64,000 nucleotides of DNA from Polaromonas sp. (GTDB lineage: Bacteria > Pseudomonadota > Gammaproteobacteria > Burkholderiales > Burkholderiaceae_C), in the NCBI RefSeq assembly GCF_029945925.1, contig NZ_JAQSDN010000039.1, forward strand, positions 62,001 through 126,000, written 5' to 3'. Shown in pieces: positions 44,611 to 53,052 of the stretch; the stretch's first letter is position 1, and each line of letters begins with the position of its first letter. Under the pieces are notes generated by a model. That model did not search any database. It had not been told where the DNA came from and saw nothing but the letters and a program-made list of their open reading frames with translations. The position numbers were made by a program, and so were the translations under genes.

Positions 44611-45804
44611 TTACTTCTTGAGCAGGGCGCACTTGGACTCGGCGACCGTGGTGAAGGCCTGGTCACCAGGGATCTTGGCGACCATTTTGTAGTAGTCCCA
44701 TGGGGTGGTGGACTCTTTGGCCGACTTGACCTGGTACAGGTACATGTCGTGGATCATGCGGCCGTCGGCGCGGATCTGGCCCTTGTTGTAGAAGTCGTCG
44801 ATCTTCATGCCCTTGAGCGTGGCCATGACCTTGTCGCCGTCTGTTGTGCCGGCGGCCTGTACGGCCTTCAGGTAGCTCGTCGCGGCCGAGTAGTCGGCGG
44901 CCTGCAGGCTCGAAGGCATGCGTTTGTACTTGTCGAAGAAGCGCTTGGCGAACGCACGGGATGCGTCGTCCTGGTTCCAGTACCAGCTGTCGGCGAGCTG
45001 CAGGCCTTCGGTGTTGGCCAGGCCCAGGCTGTGCACGTCGTTGATGAACACCAGCAGGCCGGCCACCTTCATGGTCTTGTTGATGCCGAATTCCTTGGCG
45101 GCTTTCATGGCGTTGGTGAAGTCGCCGCCCGCGTTGGCCAGTGCCAGCACCTGGGCCTTGGACGATTGCGCCTGCAGCAGGAAGGATGAAAAGTCGGAGG
45201 CATTGAGCGGGTGGCGCACGGCGCCGGCCACGGTGCCGCCGTTGGCCTTGACCACGGTCGTTGCATCACCTTCGAGCGAATAACCGAAAGCATAGTCGGC
45301 CGTCAGGAAGAACCAGTTCTTGGCACCGGACTTCACCAGGGCGCCGCCGGCCACCTTGGCCAGTGCCACGGTGTCGTAGGCGTAATGCACGGTGTAAGGC
45401 GAGCAGGCTTCATTGGTCAGGCGGGCCGAGCCGGGGCCGATGGCGATGAAGGGTTTCTTTCTTTCTTCGGCGATCTTGGCCATGGCCAGTGCCGTGCCCG
45501 AGTTGGTGCCGCCGATCAGCATGGACAGGCCATCCTTGTCCATCCACTCGCGTGCCTTGGAGCTGGCCACGTCGGCCTTGTTCTGGTGGTCGGCGGTCAG
45601 TACTTCGATCGGACGGTTCAGCACCTTGCCGCCGAAATCCTGGGCAGCCCACTTGACCATTTCACCACCGGCCGGGCCGTCGATGTCGGCGTACAGGCTG
45701 GACATGTCGGTGATGAAGCCGATCTTGACGGGGCCGGTGTTCTGCGCGGAGGCGGCGGCGGCGAAGCCGATGGCCAGTGCGGCGACGAGGGTTTTGAGTT
45801 TCAT
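44611..45804 (-). CDS. Liv-type periplasmic substrate-binding protein
   Basis: The 397-residue protein has a Sec signal peptide (MKLKTLVAALAIGFAAAASA, cut before QNTGP) and the type-I periplasmic binding fold: VKIGFITDMSSLYADIDGPA, PFIAIGPGSARLTNEACSPY and NWFFLTADYAFGYSLEGDA. The Asp/Ser pattern resembles binding proteins for amides or aromatic acids more than LivJ, but ligand identity is unresolved. It lies between livF and livH in the operon. GGAG is correctly placed upstream of the start. Confidence 0.9.
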   Translation of the reverse strand: MKLKTLVAALAIGFAAAASAQNTGPVKIGFITDMSSLYADIDGPAGGEMVKWAAQDFGGKVLNRPIEVLTADHQNKADVASSKAREWMDKDGLSMLIGGTNSGTALAMAKIAEERKKPFIAIGPGSARLTNEACSPYTVHYAYDTVALAKVAGGALVKSGAKNWFFLTADYAFGYSLEGDATTVVKANGGTVAGAVRHPLNASDFSSFLLQAQSSKAQVLALANAGGDFTNAMKAAKEFGINKTMKVAGLLVFINDVHSLGLANTEGLQLADSWYWNQDDASRAFAKRFFDKYKRMPSSLQAADYSAATSYLKAVQAAGTTDGDKVMATLKGMKIDDFYNKGQIRADGRMIHDMYLYQVKSAKESTTPWDYYKMVAKIPGDQAFTTVAESKCALLKK

Positions 45805-45865
45805 GGAGTCTCCTTGGGTTGTGGTCGAAAGCGGAAAAAGTGGAAAGGGCCTGGCCGGACGGCGG

Positions 45866-46570
45866 TCAGACACCGAGGTATTCCTGCAGCATGCCCATGT
45901 TCTGGGTCAGCTCGTTCTGCGCAAACTGTTTCACGATGGTGCCGTGTTCCATCACGTAAAAGCGGTCGGCCAGCGGCGCGGCGAAGCGGAAGTTCTGCTC
46001 GACCAGCACGATGGTGTAACCCTTGGCCTTGAGCGTCAGAATCATCTCGGCGAGCTTTTGCACGATGACGGGCGCCAGGCCCTCGGAGATTTCGTCGAGC
46101 AGCAGCAGGCGTGCGCCGGTGCGCAGGATGCGTGCCACCGCCAGCATCTGCTGCTCGCCGCCCGACAGGCGTGTGCCGGGGCTGGACGCGCGTTCTTTCA
46201 GGTTGGGAAACATGGCGTAGATTTCGTCGAGGCTCATGCCGCCCGGTGCCAGCGTGGGCGGCAGCATCAGGTTTTCCTCGGCGGTCAGGCTGGCGAAGAT
46301 GCCACGCTCTTCAGGGCAGTAACCCACACCCAGGTGCGCCACCTTGTGCGGCGCCAGCTTGATGGTTTCTTCACCGTTGATGCGGATCGAACCCTTGCGC
46401 GAACCGGTCAGGCCGACGATGGCACGCATGGTGGTGGTGCGCCCGGCGCCGTTGCGGCCCAGCAGTGTGACCACCTCGCCCTCGTGCACCGTCAGGTTCA
46501 CACCGTGCAGGATGTGCGACTCGCCATACCAGGCGTGCAGGTTCTCGATTTTCAGGAGTTCTTTGGTCAT
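45866..46570 (-). CDS. ABC ATP-binding protein LivF with Arg in Walker A
   Basis: A 234-residue ATPase with signature RLSGGEQQMLAVARILRTGA and Walker B LLLLDEISEGLAP. The Walker A reads GRNGAGRTTT, so the invariant lysine is Arg44 (codon CGC at 46439-46441), and Walker B has EIS in place of EPS. The rest of the domain is intact, including EQNFRF. Lys-to-Arg changes usually impair ATP hydrolysis, although I recall Arg variants in other LivF proteins. MADFYG at 46603 is a possible longer start. Confidence 0.9.
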   Translation of the reverse strand: MTKELLKIENLHAWYGESHILHGVNLTVHEGEVVTLLGRNGAGRTTTMRAIVGLTGSRKGSIRINGEETIKLAPHKVAHLGVGYCPEERGIFASLTAEENLMLPPTLAPGGMSLDEIYAMFPNLKERASSPGTRLSGGEQQMLAVARILRTGARLLLLDEISEGLAPVIVQKLAEMILTLKAKGYTIVLVEQNFRFAAPLADRFYVMEHGTIVKQFAQNELTQNMGMLQEYLGV

Positions 46571-46640
46571 GCAGGCCTCCGGCGTGCCATAAAAGTCAGC
46601 CAACGCAGCGAAGAGGTGAGCGTGCGGACTGTGTCTTCAC

Positions 46641-46732
46641 CAGCCGGGGCCGCGGAACCGGCTTTGCCGGGCCGCAGGCGCAGCGCCCCCCTGGGGGGCA
46701 GCGTGTTACACGAAGTGAAAAGCGTGGGGGCC
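46641..46732 (-). repeat. stop-adjacent GC-rich repeat, copy A
   Basis: A 92-base element between livG and livF that starts a few bases after the livG stop (minus strand GGCCCCCACGCTTTTCACTT) and contains CTGCCCCCCAGGGGGGCGC and CGGCCCGGCAAAGCCGG. It is nearly identical to the copy at 53786-53877, which has the same length. Confidence 0.85.
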
Positions 46733-46736
46733 AACA

Positions 46737-47510
46737 TCAGTGCGCTCCCTGCAGTTCGGTGTTGGCCGTGCCCATGTAGGCTTCGATCACCAGCGGATTT
46801 TTCGACACTTCGGCGTACGGGCCGTCGGCAATGATGGCGCCGCGCTGCAGCACCGTGATGCGGTCGGCGATCGACGAGACCACGTTCATGTTGTGCTCCA
46901 CCATCAGGATGGTGCGCCCGGCGGAGACCTTCTTGATCAGCTGTGTCACGCGGTCCACGTCTTCGTGGCCCATGCCCTGTGTGGGTTCGTCCAGCAGCAT
47001 CAGCTCGGGCTCGAGCGCCAGCGTGGTGGCCAGCTCCAGCGCGCGTTTGCGGCCGTAGGGCAGGTTGACGGTCAGCTCGTCGGCGAAGTCCTGCAGGTCC
47101 ACCTCGGCCAGCAACTGGCGGGCGCGGTCATGCAGGGGAAACAGCGTGCTTTCGGCTTTCCAGAAATGAAACGAGGTGCCCAGGTTGCGCTGCAGCGCGG
47201 CGCGCACGTTTTCCAGCACGGTCATGTGCGGAAACACTGCCGAGATCTGGAAGGAACGGACAATGCCGCGCCGAGCCGTCTGCGCCGGCTTTTCGGTCGT
47301 GATGTCCTTGCCGTTGAAAAGGATGGTGCCGGTGGTCGGAGGCAGAAATTTGGTCAGCAGGTTGAAGAAAGTGGTTTTGCCCGCGCCGTTGGGGCCGATC
47401 AACGCGTGGATATGGCCGCGCTGGACCTTCAGGTCCACCTGGTTGACGGCCACGAATCCCTTGAATTCCTTGGTCAACCCACGCGTTTCAAGAATGAACT
47501 CCGCTGACAA
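46737..47510 (-). CDS. ABC ATP-binding protein LivG
   Basis: The 257-residue ATPase starts the leftward transporter operon. Motifs: Walker A GPNGAGKTTFFNLLTKFLPP, signature-region NLPYGRKRALELATTLALEP, Walker B LMLLDEPTQGMGHEDVDR and H-loop MVEHNMNVV. The LPYG variant of the signature is normal for LivG. It is followed by a GC-rich repeat and then livF. The 227-base upstream region should contain the operon promoter. Confidence 0.92.
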   Translation of the reverse strand: MSAEFILETRGLTKEFKGFVAVNQVDLKVQRGHIHALIGPNGAGKTTFFNLLTKFLPPTTGTILFNGKDITTEKPAQTARRGIVRSFQISAVFPHMTVLENVRAALQRNLGTSFHFWKAESTLFPLHDRARQLLAEVDLQDFADELTVNLPYGRKRALELATTLALEPELMLLDEPTQGMGHEDVDRVTQLIKKVSAGRTILMVEHNMNVVSSIADRITVLQRGAIIADGPYAEVSKNPLVIEAYMGTANTELQGAH

Positions 47511-47737
47511 ATTGCTCTCCGGCTACAGACATTGAAGGGGCGGGCGCACAGGCCCGTCACAGAGAATTTCATGCTAACGAGTCGCGTTGTCGAGCGTGAG
47601 CGGGTTAGGACTTAGGTAGTTTTACGTGCCGGGCTGGCGCAGGGAAAACCCGCAGGCAGGGCCGCCCTCTGTCAGGGGACAAGGATGCCCGCCGCGGCAG
47701 GGTTTTGCCAGAAGGAAAGCCGGTGGGCGCCGGCCTT

Positions 47738-48502
47738 TCAGCGCGCGTGGGTCACACCGCCGTCGACCACCAGCGTGGAGCCGACCACGTAGTCCCCGGC
47801 GCGCGAGGCCAGGTAGATGGCGGCGCCGGCCATGTCGGCATCCTGCCCCACGCGGCCGGCCGGGATGCGTGCGGCGACCGCCTCGCCGTGGTCGCGGGCG
47901 TCCTTGTTCATGTCCGAGGCAAAAGCGCCGGGCGCGATCGCGCTGACCACGATGTTGTCCTGGATCAGGCGCAAGGCCATGCGCCGGGTCAGCTGGATCA
48001 GGCCGGCCTTGCTCGCCGCATAGGAATAGGTCTCCATGGGGTTGACCGAAATGCCGTCGATGGAGGCAATGTTGATGACCTTGGCGGGGCGCTGCTCGCC
48101 GGACTTGCGCAGGGCGGTGATCAGCGCCTGCGTCAGGAAGAAAGGCGTCTTGAGGTTCAGGTCCATCACCTTGTCCCAGCCGCTTTCGGGAAACTCGTCA
48201 AACGGGGCGCCCCAGGCGGCGCCGGCGTTGTTGACCAGGATGTCGAGCTGCGGCTCGTGCGCACCGTACGCCGCGGCCAGGCCCCTGGCCCCTTCGAGCG
48301 TCGAGACATCGGCGGGCAGCGACACGCAGTGCCCCAGGCTGGCCAGTTCCCTGGCGGTCTGGTCGCAGGCTGCGGCCTTGCGCGCCGAGATATAGACCCG
48401 CGCACCCTGCGCCAGGAAACCGGCGGCAATCATGCGGCCAATGCCGCGCGAACCGCCGGTGATCAGCGCCGTGCGGCCCTGGAGGGAAAAAAGATCGTTC
48501 AT
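47738..48502 (-). CDS. short-chain dehydrogenase/reductase (FabG/RhlG-like)
   Basis: The 254-residue classical SDR has the NADP-binding turn ALITGGSRGIGRMIAAGFLA, NNAGAAWG, the catalytic Ser region INIASIDGISVNPMETYSYA and Tyr-Lys in YSYAASKAGLIQ. RhlG-type 3-oxoacyl reductases share this length and the late segment VVGSTLVVDGG. The substrate is not determined. It has its own start and no close operon partners; the Liv operon lies downstream on the same strand. Confidence 0.9.
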   Translation of the reverse strand: MNDLFSLQGRTALITGGSRGIGRMIAAGFLAQGARVYISARKAAACDQTARELASLGHCVSLPADVSTLEGARGLAAAYGAHEPQLDILVNNAGAAWGAPFDEFPESGWDKVMDLNLKTPFFLTQALITALRKSGEQRPAKVINIASIDGISVNPMETYSYAASKAGLIQLTRRMALRLIQDNIVVSAIAPGAFASDMNKDARDHGEAVAARIPAGRVGQDADMAGAAIYLASRAGDYVVGSTLVVDGGVTHAR

Positions 48503-48835
48503 CGCGGACTCCTGGCTGTGGGGGATGGGGGAGGGAAAGGCTTGCGTGGCAGCTTATCGCCAGTGCGGCGGCGAAGGCGTCACCTGCGTGTCTGCGCTGC
48601 ACGGGGCCGGGACACCCGGCGTTTGTTATTTATGATAAAAAATGGCTCCAGCCCCTGATAGGCAAGCGCAACCAGCTATCAAAAAAGGAGCATCCGAGGC
48701 CTCCCCTCCGGGGCCTGGCATCCGTGCCGGACCGGCCCGGACAGCGGGAATCCGGGTAACAAGCAGGGACTTTCCTGCGGGCAGGCGCTTGCCAGGGGTA
48801 AGGTGGAGGGCTCAGCCACCTGCCAAGGAGACCTC
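48503..48835. other. 333-base divergent intergenic region
   Basis: Contains promoters for the SDR gene (leftward) and the small gene at 48836 (rightward), and a dispersed repeat at 48638-48692. No other coding or RNA feature is recognised. Confidence 0.5.
48638..48692 (+). repeat. dispersed AGCTAT-hairpin repeat, copy 6
   Basis: AAAAAATGGCTCCAGCCCCT then GATAGGCAAGCGCAACCAGC and TATCAAAAAAGGAGC. It is the most regular copy and matches 5748-5808 over most of its length. Confidence 0.8.
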
Positions 48836-49072
48836 ATGCGTGTCGACATTTACCGCCGGGCCGAAGCCAATCGCCAGTTTTCCTACCTCGCTGTGCCTGA
48901 AGGGCGGCTGATTCCCGAGGAGGCCACGAATACCGATTGGGAGTCCGAAGCCCGCGCCGTGGAAATGGGTGCCAGCGCCGAGAAGATCAGCCAGTATGCG
49001 ATTCCCCGCCCCGAGCAGCAAATTGCCGAAAAAGGCTACGCCATCACCAGCGTCAACCGCGCCGGCCACTGA
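48836..49072 (+). CDS. small conserved protein (DUF6139-like)
   Basis: A 78-residue protein: MRVDIYRRAEANRQFSYLAV at the start and EQQIAEKGYAITSVNRAGH at the end. This pattern matches, from memory, a small Burkholderiales family (DUF6139). A strong AAGGAG lies at 48825-48830. Function is unknown; it is soluble and has no cysteines. It is convergent with the helicase gene. Confidence 0.75.
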   Translation: MRVDIYRRAEANRQFSYLAVPEGRLIPEEATNTDWESEARAVEMGASAEKISQYAIPRPEQQIAEKGYAITSVNRAGH

Positions 49073-49108
49073 GGGCGGTTTGGGGCCTGAAACCAGGCCT
49101 CAGGACAC

Positions 49109-50359
49109 TCAGTCCCCGCGCGCTGCGGCGGCCCGGAGTTTGTCTTTCTTGCTGGGGCGTTTGCCCTTGATGCCGCCCGTCGAAGGCGGGCTGCCGACCT
49201 CGTCTGGCGACGGCTCGGCCGGCAGCGGTTCAAACCCTTCAATCTGCTCGAGCGGCAGGCTCACCTGCTGGCGTTTTTCGATCAGGCGCCAGTGGGCCAG
49301 CGTGTCCGCGCTGACAAAACTCAGGGCGACGCCGCTTTCTCCGGCGCGGCCGGTGCGGCCGATACGGTGGATGTACTCCACCGCCGAACGCGGCAGGTCG
49401 TAGTTCACCACCACCGGCAGCTGTGCAATGTCCAGGCCGCGGGCCGCCACATCGGTGGCGATCACCACCTTGAGCCGCGAGGCCTTGAAGTCGGCCAGCA
49501 CCTGCGTGCGTTTGCCCTGGCTCAGCTCGCCATGGAAAGGCTCGGCGTTGATCCGCACCTTGCGCAGCTTGTCGGCCACGATTTCGGCCGCGTGTTTGGT
49601 GGCCACAAAGACCAGCACCCGGCGCCAGCCGTTGGTCTGGATCAGGTGGCGCAGCAGCTGGGTGCGCCGTCCGGCGTCCACGGCAATGGCCCGCTGCACG
49701 ATGTCGGGTGCCTGCTCCGGCTCGGACAGGACTTCGATACGCACGGGTTCGCGCAGCAGCGTCTGCGCCAGGGCCTGCACGGCGGGCGGCAGGGTGGCCG
49801 AGAAAAACAGGTTCTGGCGCTGCGGCGCGAGCAGGGCGAGGATGCGCCCGAGTTCGTCGGCAAAACCGAGCTCGAAGAGCCGGTCGGCCTCATCGAGCAC
49901 CAGCGCCGTGACGCCGGACAGCACCAGTGCGTTGTGGTCCACCAGGTCCAGCAGGCGGCCGGGGGTGGCGACCACGATGTCGGCCCCGCCGCGCAGGTTC
50001 ATCATCTGCGGGTTGATGGACACGCCGCCAAACACAGTCGCCACCTTCAGGGCCTGCGGCAGCTGCTGCGCCAGGCTGCGGACGGTCTCGCCGACCTGCG
50101 CCGCGAGTTCACGTGTGGGGACCAGGACCAGCGCGCGTACCCTGCGCGGCTTCTGGTGCGGGCCCGCCAGCAGTTGCTGCAGCAGCGGCAGCACAAAGGC
50201 CGCCGTCTTGCCCGAACCGGTTTGCGCCGAACCCAGCACATCACGGCCCTGCAGGATGGCGGGAATCGCGGCGGTCTGGATCGGTGTGGGCGCCAGATAG
50301 CCCCTGGTGCCGACGGCGTGCAGCAGGGCGGGGGACAGGCCCAGTGAGGAAAATGGCAT
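49109..50359 (-). CDS. DEAD-box RNA helicase (RhlE-like)
   Basis: The 416-residue helicase has the Q motif YLAPTPIQTAAIPAIL, Walker A AQTGSGKTAAF, the motif LVLDEADRLFELGFADELGR, FFSATLP and YIHRIGRTGRAGESG. It lacks the DbpA RNA-binding domain and ends in a basic tail (IKGKRPSKKDKLRAAAARG), as in RhlE-type proteins of betaproteobacteria. It probably acts in rRNA maturation or mRNA decay. A divergent promoter separates it from the small gene at 50535. Confidence 0.9.
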   Translation of the reverse strand: MPFSSLGLSPALLHAVGTRGYLAPTPIQTAAIPAILQGRDVLGSAQTGSGKTAAFVLPLLQQLLAGPHQKPRRVRALVLVPTRELAAQVGETVRSLAQQLPQALKVATVFGGVSINPQMMNLRGGADIVVATPGRLLDLVDHNALVLSGVTALVLDEADRLFELGFADELGRILALLAPQRQNLFFSATLPPAVQALAQTLLREPVRIEVLSEPEQAPDIVQRAIAVDAGRRTQLLRHLIQTNGWRRVLVFVATKHAAEIVADKLRKVRINAEPFHGELSQGKRTQVLADFKASRLKVVIATDVAARGLDIAQLPVVVNYDLPRSAVEYIHRIGRTGRAGESGVALSFVSADTLAHWRLIEKRQQVSLPLEQIEGFEPLPAEPSPDEVGSPPSTGGIKGKRPSKKDKLRAAAARGD

Positions 50360-50534
50360 GAAAAGGGAGCTTTGAGGGAGCTTGGTGAGGGTGAAGGTGG
50401 TTCCGGAGAGCGCCCGCCGTAAAGGCCCAGTTTAAGCGCTTGCGACCCGGGGTCGCGGAGCAGCGCAAGCCGCATAATCAAGGGCACACAAATCACGTCC
50501 GTCCGGGCTGATACCAGACCCCCGAAAGGCACCC

Positions 50535-50867
50535 GTGAAAAAGACATTCCAGCTCAACATCGAAGGCAAAAACCGGGATCGCGTGCTCGATGCCGTCAAG
50601 CACGAAATCCGAAAATACGTCAAAAGGCAACGCCGGGTGCCGCTGCCCGAGGGCGTGGACTACTGGGATTTCGACTGCCGTTTCGGCACCACTCCGGACA
50701 AGGCCGCCGTGGTGCATTTTGCGACCATCATGGGATTGATCGATGCAGTGGCCGCGGAAGGCGGCGCTGCGTTTTACCTCGAACTGCTCGCCAAAGAGGG
50801 GCACCGCACGGCCAGACCCGCCGCGGCCCCCGCGGAAAGTGCGGATGGACAGGACGCATCGTCCTGA
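50535..50867 (+). CDS. conserved hypothetical protein (DUF6172-like)
   Basis: The 110-residue protein begins MKKTFQLNIEGKNRDRVLDA and has VKHEIRKYVKRQRRVPLPEG and VDYWDFDCRFG, matching my memory of the DUF6172 family. It contains no signal peptide or catalytic motif. The C-terminal 20 residues are low-complexity. It is followed eight bases later by a second small gene and the two are probably co-transcribed. Confidence 0.78.
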   Translation: MKKTFQLNIEGKNRDRVLDAVKHEIRKYVKRQRRVPLPEGVDYWDFDCRFGTTPDKAAVVHFATIMGLIDAVAAEGGAAFYLELLAKEGHRTARPAAAPAESADGQDASS

Positions 50868-50875
50868 AGCACCCT

Positions 50876-51175
50876 TTGCATTTCCTCGAGTTCGATTACA
50901 GCGAAGACGCGCAGGGCGTGGGGACTTTCGACGCGATGGCGTCTGTCCGGCCCGACCAGGTGGCGGCCGTCCGCACGGAAATCGTGCAGGTGCTGGAGTG
51001 GGCACATTCGGCCTTCCCGGGCCTGCAGGCGCCGCTGGACGATGGCGGGGAGTGGGACTTCAACCTGCAGGAGCAGGAAGAGGAGGCGGGCGACCGCTGG
51101 TACACGCTGACCCTGTCGATGGGCGGCAGCCCGCAGTTCTGTGCCGCCTTCAGGCAGCGTTTTGTTTACGCGTGA
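50876..51175 (+). CDS. small conserved hypothetical protein, TTG start
   Basis: A 99-residue acidic protein: MHFLEFDYSEDAQGVGTFDA at the start, GEWDFNLQEQEEEAGDRWYT in the middle. No ATG or GTG is available in frame upstream, so the TTG at 50876 is the likely start; coupling to the preceding gene could make up for the lack of a ribosome-binding site. I cannot assign a function. It is convergent with the exonuclease gene, three bases apart. Confidence 0.65.
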   Translation: MHFLEFDYSEDAQGVGTFDAMASVRPDQVAAVRTEIVQVLEWAHSAFPGLQAPLDDGGEWDFNLQEQEEEAGDRWYTLTLSMGGSPQFCAAFRQRFVYA

Positions 51176-51178
51176 ATC

Positions 51179-51784
51179 TCAAGCCTGCGGCGGCGGCAGG
51201 CCCAGCGCGTGAAAGACCTGGATCGCCGCCCAGGCGTCGTTGGCTGAATACACGATCTGGCTGTCCGTCAGCTGCCGGTTCGCCCAGTTCGAGGTGGTGG
51301 CTTTTCTCGACTTGATGAAACGCCGGTTGAACACCACAGCTACCGCGCCGCGGACGCCGATCTCCTTGGCGTAGCCGCGACTCCTGAACACCGCGTTGAG
51401 GTCCAGCACATTGCGCGGAGAAACGCCCAGGGTGCGCCGGATCTGCTGATGGTCGCCAGCCAGCCCGAAGCCCACCTTGGCTGCCGTTTCCAGCTCGAGA
51501 AGGGCCGACACGGTGTCGCGGCATCCTGCGTCATGCAACTGGAACACCCAGGCCTTGTGCAGGGTGGAAAACTGCACGACGTGCGGGCCTTCGGACACCT
51601 GGTCCCTGAAGAAGGTGGGTTTGGATTCGGTGTCAAAGCCCAGCACGGCGCTGGTCGCCAGTGACTGGAAGGCTTCATCGGCCTGCTGGCGCGTGGAGAC
51701 CACAAAAATATCGGGCAAACCGAGCTGCGCCAGGGGCTCGAGCCGTGCAAGCTCCTCCTTGGTCGGCGACGGCAGGTGCGACAT
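51179..51784 (-). CDS. DEDDy 3'-5' exonuclease domain protein
   Basis: The 201-residue protein has a stand-alone RNase D/WRN-type exonuclease domain. Motif I is LGFDTESKPTF (Asp, Glu), motif II lies in KVGFGLAGDHQQI, and motif III is YSANDAWAAIQVF with the Tyr and Asp of the DEDDy group. It should degrade DNA or structured RNA from the 3' end with two metal ions. No HRDC domain is present, so it is not RNase D itself. It ends three bases before the small convergent gene. Confidence 0.88.
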   Translation of the reverse strand: MSHLPSPTKEELARLEPLAQLGLPDIFVVSTRQQADEAFQSLATSAVLGFDTESKPTFFRDQVSEGPHVVQFSTLHKAWVFQLHDAGCRDTVSALLELETAAKVGFGLAGDHQQIRRTLGVSPRNVLDLNAVFRSRGYAKEIGVRGAVAVVFNRRFIKSRKATTSNWANRQLTDSQIVYSANDAWAAIQVFHALGLPPPQA

Positions 51785-51799
51785 GCGGGGGGCAGGCGG

Positions 51800-52996
51800 T
51801 CAGGCCGGGGTGACGACGCTGGGGATGTCCGTGGCCGGCGGCGTGTTGCGGCTGCGGCCGCTGCGCACGATGCCGTCAATCATCACCATGCCCACACCGG
51901 GAATGTCGCCGCGCTGCACGCTGTCGAGCAGGTTCAGGCCGGACGAGTGCTGGGCCTTGTCCATGAACACGAAGTCGGCATCGCGGCCGACCTCGATCAG
52001 GCCGCAGTTGAGCTGGCGTATACGCGCCGTGTTGCCGGTGGCAAAACAGAAGGCCAGCTCCGCCGGAATGTTGCCCAGGCTGGACAGAAGGGCGATGAGC
52101 CGCAACATGCCCAGCGGCTGCACGCCGGAGCCGGCGGGCCCGTCCGTGCCGAGGATCACCCGGTGCGGGCATTTGAGCTGCAACGCGGCCTGCGCCGCCG
52201 CAATGGCGACCTTTTCGTTGCCGTTGTGCACGATCTCGATGGCGCGCGAGGACTTTTCACAGAGCTCGCAGACATGCTGCTCCGACAGGGCGGTGTGCCC
52301 GCCGTTGATGTGGCCGATCACGTCGGCGTCGGCCTCGAGCACCACGTCCTTGTCGATCAGGCCGGAGCCGGGAATCGACGGGCCACCGGTGTGGATGGTG
52401 CTCTGGATGCCGTACTTGCGGGCCCAGGCCACCATCTCCCTGGCTTCGTAGCCGGCCTTGACCGAGCCCAGGCCGACCTCACCGAGCAACGTGACGCCGG
52501 CTTCGGCCAGCTCCTTGAAGTCCTGCTCGACCATGCCTTTTTCGATGATGGGGGCGCCGGCCAGCACCTTGACGCCGCCGGGGCGGAAGTTGTCGAAAGC
52601 CCGCTGCGCGGTGATGGCCAAGGCTTTGAGCCCGACGATGTCCTTGGGGCGGCCGGGCAGGTGCACTTCGCCGGCTGAAATCATGGTGGTGACGCCGCCG
52701 TGCATCGTGGAATCAATCCAGCCGATCTGGTTTTGCCGCGGCGTCCAGTCCCCGAACACGGGATGGACATGGCTGTCGATCAGCCCCGGGCAGACGCAGG
52801 TCTGGTGCGCATCGATGATGGTCTGCGCGCCCTCGGTGTCGCAGTCCTTGGCCTTGCCGACGGCGACGATCAGTCCGTCGTTCACGACAATGGTGTCTGC
52901 GTCCAGAATCGGCTTGTCGATGTCGCCGGACAGCAGTAGTCCGATGTTTTTGATCACCACTTTTCCGGATTTTCCGGTCGATACAGCTTCAGCCAT
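51800..52996 (-). CDS. enamidase-like metal-dependent amidohydrolase
   Basis: The 398-residue protein is an amidohydrolase-superfamily enzyme. The metal-binding HxH lies in LIDSHVHPVFGDW, further ligands are suggested in IHTGGPSIPGSG, INGGHTALSEQ and LGTDGPAGSGVQP. It most resembles enamidase, which in Eubacterium barkeri hydrolyses 1,4,5,6-tetrahydro-6-oxonicotinate, the product of 6-hydroxynicotinate reductase. That reductase's homologue is encoded 2.3 kb away (55285-56919), which strongly supports the pairing. It ends the leftward unit FdxA-Fpr-TetR-enamidase. Confidence 0.82.
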   Translation of the reverse strand: MAEAVSTGKSGKVVIKNIGLLLSGDIDKPILDADTIVVNDGLIVAVGKAKDCDTEGAQTIIDAHQTCVCPGLIDSHVHPVFGDWTPRQNQIGWIDSTMHGGVTTMISAGEVHLPGRPKDIVGLKALAITAQRAFDNFRPGGVKVLAGAPIIEKGMVEQDFKELAEAGVTLLGEVGLGSVKAGYEAREMVAWARKYGIQSTIHTGGPSIPGSGLIDKDVVLEADADVIGHINGGHTALSEQHVCELCEKSSRAIEIVHNGNEKVAIAAAQAALQLKCPHRVILGTDGPAGSGVQPLGMLRLIALLSSLGNIPAELAFCFATGNTARIRQLNCGLIEVGRDADFVFMDKAQHSSGLNLLDSVQRGDIPGVGMVMIDGIVRSGRSRNTPPATDIPSVVTPA

Positions 52997-53052
52997 GTTG
53001 TTTGCCCTCTCAAAGGTCGTGGGTGGGAATGTCCGCCGGCGGCGCGGAGGTG

